Of a stretch of 39,466 nucleotides of DNA, positions 32,634 to 39,466 are shown piece by piece. Source of the DNA: Sinomonas cellulolyticus (GTDB taxonomy: Bacteria; Actinomycetota; Actinomycetes; Actinomycetales; Micrococcaceae). The stretch is taken from the NCBI RefSeq assembly GCF_014656475.1, contig NZ_BNCM01000021.1:1-39466 (forward strand), written 5' to 3'. The notes under the pieces are model-generated. The model saw nothing but the letters and a program-made list of their open reading frames with translations, did no database searches and was not told the origin of the DNA. The position numbers were made by a program, and so were the translations under genes. Each line of letters starts with the position of its first letter. The stretch's first letter is position 1.

Positions 32634-33308
32634 TCACAGCTCGCCGAAGCCGGCCTCGACCTGGTCCTTGACGAAGGCGACCGCCTTGGAGGCGTCGGGC
32701 CCAGAGGCCTCGACCACGAGCTGCTGCCCGTTGCCTGCGCCGAGGCCCATCAGCGCCATGACGGACTGGCCGTCGACGCCGTTGACCGTCACCTCCGCGT
32801 CGAAGGCAGAGAGGCGGCCGGCCAGCACGGCGGCGGGGCGCGCGTGCAGCCCCATGGGGTTCTTCAGGGTCAGCACCGCCGATTCGGTCGGCTCCCCGAG
32901 TTCGGGCGGCTCCTCGGCCTCCGCTCCACGGACCGCTTCCTCGGCGGCGCGCGCGACCCCGTCGAGCCCCGCTCCGGCCTTCGCCGCGACCGCAGCCGCA
33001 ACGGCCCCCTCCACAAGAGCTGCGTCCGGGATGCGGACCCGCGAGCGCTGGTCCTCCTCGAGGAATTCGAGCACCGACTCGGCCGTCATGACTGCGGAGC
33101 CCAGGTCAGTCAGGACGACGACCCCTTCCCCGGCGTCCGCCGCCCCGATGCCGTCCATGACCTTCTCGAACGAGGTGCCCACTCCGCCGTCGTCCGTGCC
33201 GCCTGCCGCGACGAGCGGCACCCCCTCCGCCATCTGGGCGGCCACCTCGACGACGCCCTCGGCGAGCCGCGCCGAGTGCGACACGATGAGCAGTCCGACC
33301 GGGCTCAT
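32634..33308 (-). CDS. dhaM: Dihydroxyacetone kinase phosphodonor DhaM (EIIA-HPr fusion)
   Basis: Encodes 224 residues. The N-terminal domain (1-125) is the mannose-type EIIA domain of DhaM, with His11 in IVSHSARLAEG as the phosphorylated residue. After a Glu/Pro/Ala-rich linker comes an HPr domain (about 143-224) with His155 in NPMGLHARPAAV. E. coli DhaM adds a third domain, a piece of enzyme I, which is missing here. Phosphate should pass from PEP through enzyme I and HPr to this protein and then to ADP on DhaL. It overlaps dhaL by 4 bases; third gene of dhaKLM. Confidence 0.95.
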   Translation of the reverse strand: MSPVGLLIVSHSARLAEGVVEVAAQMAEGVPLVAAGGTDDGGVGTSFEKVMDGIGAADAGEGVVVLTDLGSAVMTAESVLEFLEEDQRSRVRIPDAALVEGAVAAAVAAKAGAGLDGVARAAEEAVRGAEAEEPPELGEPTESAVLTLKNPMGLHARPAAVLAGRLSAFDAEVTVNGVDGQSVMALMGLGAGNGQQLVVEASGPDASKAVAFVKDQVEAGFGEL

Positions 33309-33991
33309 GCGCCGTCCCCGCTGCCGCCCTGGCCCCCGCCCTCCTGCCCGCTGGCAGCCGTGACAGCGGCCCTGAGGATGAGCGAGGTCGAGACGGCGCC
33401 CGGGTCGAGATGGCCCGCGCTGCGTTCGCCCAGATAGCTCGCGCGGCCCTTCCGTGCCACAAGCGGCTTGGTGTCCTGCGCACCCTGCTCTGCCGCGTCG
33501 GCGGCGGCGCCGAGCGCGGCGAGCCCGTCGGAGGGCTCGCCGCTGGCACCCGCGGCCTCCACGGCCGGGGTCCACGCATCCACCATCGTCTTGTCCCCCG
33601 GCTGGGCCTTGCCCCTGGAGACGATGCCGTCCCGTGCCGCGGCCAGCATGGCGGCCACCGCCGGCGCGTCGAGCGCCGCCGCGTCCCCCACCGCGGTGGC
33701 GGCGCGAAGGTATGCCGTCCCGTAGAGGGGGCCCGCCGCGCCGCCCACCTTGCTCATGAGCATCATGGCCGCCATCTTCAGTGCCGCTGCCACCGACTCC
33801 GGGGGGTCCTCGTCGAGCTTGGCCACGATGGCCCGGAAGCCGCGGTCCATGTTCTCGCCGTGGTCGCCGTCTCCGATGGCCCGGTCGAGGTCGATGAGCT
33901 CCTCGCGGTGCTCGCCGATCACGCGTGCGCTCTCCCGCAGCCACCGCTCCGCCCAGGCCTTGTCCAGCGCCGCCGCGCCACCCGCCGCCAT
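33305..33991 (-). CDS. dhaL: Dihydroxyacetone kinase subunit DhaL
   Basis: Encodes 228 residues. The ADP-magnesium site Asp36, Asp41 and Asp43 is visible in LDRAIGDGDHGEN (IGDGDHGEN at 39-47), with KVGGAAGPLYGTAYLRAA after it, as in DhaL. DhaL carries a tightly bound ADP that is phosphorylated by DhaM and passes phosphate to dihydroxyacetone on DhaK. The last residues are a Gly-rich tail. ATG 33991 overlaps the dhaK stop by one base (TGATG) and the end overlaps dhaM by four, a compact translationally coupled operon. Confidence 0.96.
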   Translation of the reverse strand: MAAGGAAALDKAWAERWLRESARVIGEHREELIDLDRAIGDGDHGENMDRGFRAIVAKLDEDPPESVAAALKMAAMMLMSKVGGAAGPLYGTAYLRAATAVGDAAALDAPAVAAMLAAARDGIVSRGKAQPGDKTMVDAWTPAVEAAGASGEPSDGLAALGAAADAAEQGAQDTKPLVARKGRASYLGERSAGHLDPGAVSTSLILRAAVTAASGQEGGGQGGSGDGA

Positions 33992-34992
33992 CAGGCGCCC
34001 CACCGCAGGGCCGGGGTGTGCACGGGCGCGTCCCAGAGGGCCGTGAGCTCGTCGTCGAGGCGAAGGACGGTGACGGAGCAGCCCTGCATCTCGAGCGAGG
34101 TGATGTAGTTGCCCACGAGGCTGCGCTCCACGCTCACGCCCCGGTCGGCGAGCAGCTTCGCCGCAGCCCGGTACACGATGTACAGCTCGGACAGCGGCGT
34201 GCCGCCCATGCCATTGACGAACAGCAGCGCCTTCTCCCCGGAACCGATCCCCAGATCCTCGACCACGGGCGTGAGCAGGTGCTCGGTGAGGGCGTCCGCG
34301 GGCTCGAGGCCGACGCGGTGGCGGCCCGGCTCCCCGTGGATGCCGATCCCGATCTCGATCTCGTTGTCCGCGAGCTCGAAGCTCGGCTTGCCCGCGTGCG
34401 GAACGGTGCACGGAGTCAGCGCCAGGCCCATGGTGCGCACGTTCGCCACCACCCTGTTGCCCACCGCCTCGACCGCGTCCAGCGTGTCGCCGCGCTCGGC
34501 CGCGGCACCGGCGATCTTCTCGACGAGCACCGTTCCGGCCACTCCGCGGCGGCCTGCGGTGTAGAGGGAGTCCTCGACGGCCACGTCGTCGTTCACCAGG
34601 ACGGTGCGGACCTCGATCCCCTCGGCGGCGCACATCTCTCCGGCAGTCTCGAAGTTCAGCACGTCGCCGGTGTAGTTCTTCACGATGTGGACAACCCCGG
34701 CGCCACCGTCCGCCGCCTGGGTCGCGGGGATGATCTGGTCCGGCGTCGGGGAGGTGAACACGGCGCCGGGCACAGCGGCGTCGAGCATCCCCTTGCCCAC
34801 GTACCCTCCGTGGAGAGGCTCGTGCCCGCTTCCGCCTCCCGAGACGAGGCCGACCTTGCCCTTCACCGCGCCTCCCGCGCGCGAGATGAAGAGTGGGTCG
34901 GTGTGCACGCTCACGAGGTCGCCGTGGGCCATGCCGAAACCCTCCACCGACTCGTCCACCACATTCTGCGGATCATTGATGAGCTTCTTCAA
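33991..34992 (-). CDS. dhaK: Dihydroxyacetone kinase subunit DhaK
   Basis: Encodes 333 residues. His219 in GIHGEPG (217-223) forms the covalent hemiaminal with dihydroxyacetone; GLVSGGGSGHEPLHGGYVG and VHIVKNYTGDVLNFE are further DhaK hallmarks. The start is TTG 34992 with AAGGAG eight bases upstream; the GTG nearby leads to an immediate stop. The product, dihydroxyacetone phosphate, enters glycolysis, so the operon serves glycerol/dihydroxyacetone use. First gene of dhaKLM. Confidence 0.96.
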   Translation of the reverse strand: MKKLINDPQNVVDESVEGFGMAHGDLVSVHTDPLFISRAGGAVKGKVGLVSGGGSGHEPLHGGYVGKGMLDAAVPGAVFTSPTPDQIIPATQAADGGAGVVHIVKNYTGDVLNFETAGEMCAAEGIEVRTVLVNDDVAVEDSLYTAGRRGVAGTVLVEKIAGAAAERGDTLDAVEAVGNRVVANVRTMGLALTPCTVPHAGKPSFELADNEIEIGIGIHGEPGRHRVGLEPADALTEHLLTPVVEDLGIGSGEKALLFVNGMGGTPLSELYIVYRAAAKLLADRGVSVERSLVGNYITSLEMQGCSVTVLRLDDELTALWDAPVHTPALRWGA

Positions 34993-35173
34993 CGCAGCAC
35001 TCCTTCGCACGGTCCGTACGCTTCTGCCCGGTGTGTCTGGAGCGTACCCCGGCCCTCGGACACTTGGACAGAGCGGGCTCGGCCCGCGCACGACGACGCC
35101 CCCTCGCCCTGCGGAGAGGGGGCGCCGTGCGCCGGGGTCGCCCGAAGCTGGAGCCAGCCTGGAGCCTGGACAG

Positions 35174-36511
35174 TCAGGACTCCCGGCGGAGCAGCCCCTG
35201 GGGATCGAGCTCCTCTCGGGCGGCGGCGAGCTTCGCGGCGATGCCGTCCGACCATGCGGGCGAGAGGTCCTCACGGTCGCCGAGGAAGTTGCGCGGGCAA
35301 TGGCCATTGCCATAGGGCGCCATGGCGGCGAGCACCTCCGCGATGGCCCCCGGGACCGCCTCGGCGATCGGTGGCGCCAGCACGCCGACCACGTGCATCG
35401 CGTAGGCGAGGCCGTGCGCCGAGGCGGTGTGGCCGGCGTCGGACGCCATCGCGCCGCCGAGCAGGCGGAAGTCCACGAGCGGGAGCACGCACTGCGCGTC
35501 CGGGCCGGCCACGGCGAGGACTGCCTCGATGGCCCGCCAGTCCAGGTCCACGATCCCGGCACCGCCGGAGAGGAATGGCAGGCGCTCCTCGGGATCGGAG
35601 TAGACGCGGTCGATCTCCGTGTACGGGAGGGGACCGACCATGTCGATCAGCACCGGGGCGGCCGCGCGCATGGGGGCGAGGACCTGCTCGCCCCCGCGGC
35701 CCACGTGGGCGAAGTTCACGTGGACCGTGAGCCGTCCCGCGAGCTCCCGGGGCACGCCCGGGGCGTCCGGTGCGCGGAGGAAGCGGATCGCCGTGTTGGA
35801 CGCGTCCTTCAGGGTGCGGGCCCAGGCCGCGAACGTGCGCAGGACTGCCTCAGCATGCTGTCCGTCGAAGATGAGCGCGCCGCCGTAGACCTCGGCGACC
35901 GGGTACAGACGGAAGGTCAGGCCGGTCACCACGGCGAGGCCGGGGCCGCCGCCGCAGAGGAGATCGAACAGCTCGGGCTCGTGGGTGCGGCTCACGGTGC
36001 GCGCATCGCCGTCCATGGTCACGATGTCGAGGCTCAGCACGGACTCGGCCGCGAAGCCGAACGTGCGGCCCAGCACGGGGAGGCCGCCGCCGAGCGTGTA
36101 GCCCACCACGCCGACGTCCGAGCTCGAGCCGTTCAGCGGGGCGAGCCCGAAGGGTGCCGCCGCGTCGATGACCTCGCGCCAGCGCGCACCGGCTCCCACG
36201 GTCGCCGTCCGGGCCTGAGGATCGATGGAGACGGAGCGGAGGCGCTTGGTGCTCACGAGCACACCGCCGTTGAAGCCGCGCTCCGCGCCGTGGCCCGTCC
36301 CCTGGACCGCGAGCTTGATGGAGTTGAGGGAGGCCCAGCGGACCGCGGCGACGACGTCCGCGGCATCGAGCGCCGCGACGACGACGTCGGGGCGGTGCGC
36401 CACCGCGGCGTTGAAGGCGGAGGCCTCCTCCGCGTAGCCGGGGTCGCGGGGATCGAGCACGGCTCCGCGCACGAGGTCCTGCAGGGTGATGAATTCGAGT
36501 TGGATGGTCAT
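35174..36511 (-). CDS. FAD-linked oxidase, BBE / 6-hydroxynicotine oxidase type
   Basis: Encodes 445 residues. The N-terminal FAD-binding domain has KLAVQGTGHGAERGF, with His74 as the likely covalent flavin attachment. The second attachment Cys of bicovalent BBE enzymes is absent: the corresponding loop is SSSDVGVVGYTLGGGLPVLG. This resembles the 6-hydroxynicotine-oxidase-like group of Arthrobacter relatives. The C-terminal half is the BBE-type substrate domain, ending REELDPQGLLRRES. The substrate is unknown. No signal peptide. Confidence 0.9.
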   Translation of the reverse strand: MTIQLEFITLQDLVRGAVLDPRDPGYAEEASAFNAAVAHRPDVVVAALDAADVVAAVRWASLNSIKLAVQGTGHGAERGFNGGVLVSTKRLRSVSIDPQARTATVGAGARWREVIDAAAPFGLAPLNGSSSDVGVVGYTLGGGLPVLGRTFGFAAESVLSLDIVTMDGDARTVSRTHEPELFDLLCGGGPGLAVVTGLTFRLYPVAEVYGGALIFDGQHAEAVLRTFAAWARTLKDASNTAIRFLRAPDAPGVPRELAGRLTVHVNFAHVGRGGEQVLAPMRAAAPVLIDMVGPLPYTEIDRVYSDPEERLPFLSGGAGIVDLDWRAIEAVLAVAGPDAQCVLPLVDFRLLGGAMASDAGHTASAHGLAYAMHVVGVLAPPIAEAVPGAIAEVLAAMAPYGNGHCPRNFLGDREDLSPAWSDGIAAKLAAAREELDPQGLLRRES

Positions 36512-36628
36512 GGCGTCTCTCTGGGAAGTGGATGCGATGGAATCCGAGACCAAGAAAGACAGTACCCTCACTTAGCAGGTTTGTCTAGCGATTGGATTTA
36601 TTCGCGTTGCCGCCTTCCGGACAACGCA

Positions 36629-36663
36629 ACGGCCCCCCACCTCGTACGAGGTGGGGGGGCCGA
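36629..36663 (-). terminator. Strong terminator of clpC
   Basis: GGCCCCCCACCTCG (36631-36644) pairs with CGAGGTGGGGGGGCC (36647-36661) around a 2-base turn, with one bulge. It lies 40 bases behind the clpC stop; on the other side it can shield the FAD oxidase promoter. Confidence 0.85.
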
Positions 36664-36700
36664 CGTCGTGCTCGCGCCGTTCAGGGGCGCGGCGAGCAGG

Positions 36701-39223
<2,523 letters not shown>

Positions 39224-39261
39224 TGCTCGAACTCCCCGTTTTAGCTTGGGTGCACTGCGTA

Positions 39262-39317
39262 GTTCGATGCTACGTGCCGCGAACGCCGTGGCGACGGCTG
39301 TTCGCCACAGGGTGAAC
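39262..39317. promoter_or_regulatory. GTTCG dyads upstream of clpC
   Basis: Two inverted repeats lie in the clpC upstream region: GTTCG and CGAAC at 39262-39284 (13-base spacer) and GTTCGCC ... GGGTGAAC at 39300-39317 (one mismatch per arm). ClgR sites in actinobacteria begin GTTCGC; the match here is only partial, so ClgR control is a guess. Confidence 0.35.
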
Positions 39318-39466
39318 GCTCGCGCCGCGCCCAGGGAGAGGGCCACCCGCAGCCGAAGGGGGGTGCATGAAGCGCACGACGCCGCCCGCTCGCCTCGAAC
39401 CTGAGTTTGGTCACTTTGCGGTCGGTTTCGAGAGGACTGCCTGCTGACCTGCGGTAACGCTGTCGT
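39318..39466. other. Region right of the clpC promoter
   Basis: No gene is visible in these last 149 bases. The start of the next gene or further promoter elements are outside the window. Confidence 0.4.

Noticed and set aside
31387..33363. Long plus-strand frame
   Set aside because: It is antisense to the S9 peptidase and dhaM, which have intact catalytic motifs.

Overview
The window is high-GC actinobacterial DNA. Gene content (pstSCAB, a Pit/DUF47 pair, radA-disA, a PTS-fed dihydroxyacetone kinase, clpC, a TIGR03704-type N5-glutamine methyltransferase), gene order and codon use point to Micrococcaceae, of the Arthrobacter/Sinomonas type. This placement is from pattern recognition, not a database search. 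Many genes start directly behind a TAnnnT -10 element, 6 to 8 bases before the start codon, which fits the leaderless transcription common in Actinobacteria.

Layout. 1-99: the end of an HPr gene with a strong terminator. 354-2069: a ProP-like MHS-family transporter. 2073-5746 (minus): a pentapeptide-repeat protein, then an operon of a ribbon-helix-helix regulator, a DUF4097 protein and a DrrAB-type ABC exporter. 5810-10446: a D-2-hydroxyacid dehydrogenase, an SDR oxidoreductase, a HemK-like methyltransferase, dodecin and a membrane-anchored von Willebrand A protein.

10640-16637: a small integrated element of about 5.96 kb, inserted in the 3' half of tRNA-Lys(TTT). A near-identical 59-base repeat lies at its two ends (the left copy is only a 3' tRNA fragment, the right copy is inside the intact tRNA). 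Repeated ACTCCCACCAA boxes just inside both ends look like integrase arm sites. Cargo: an HTH protein, a TcmP protein with methyltransferase-like motifs, its convergent partner with a three-cysteine motif (phage Gp37/Gp68, DUF5131), an ImmA/IrrE metallopeptidase, a tyrosine integrase broken by about five frameshifts, and a DUF6941-DUF4258-DUF2283 cassette that looks toxin-antitoxin-like. The TcmP/three-Cys pair is intact while the mobility gene is decayed. This is the best candidate in the window for an undescribed system (defence or nucleic-acid modification is inferred only).

16853-23660: phosphate region. A conserved protein of unknown function, DUF47 and the low-affinity Pit transporter run towards the high-affinity pstSCAB operon, sharing a bidirectional terminator. 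pstS has a good PHO-box (two 11-base units) upstream. 23882-29751: a FUSC-family membrane protein, radA, disA (c-di-AMP synthase), a membrane-anchored Cys-containing protein and mutY, the last with a perfect 13-base inverted repeat inside its coding sequence. 29784-36511 (minus): a GNAT acetyltransferase, an S9 peptidase, dhaKLM (DhaM is an EIIA-HPr fusion, functionally linked to the HPr/EI system) and an FAD-linked oxidase. 36701-39223 (minus): clpC with a strong terminator and inverted repeats in its upstream region.
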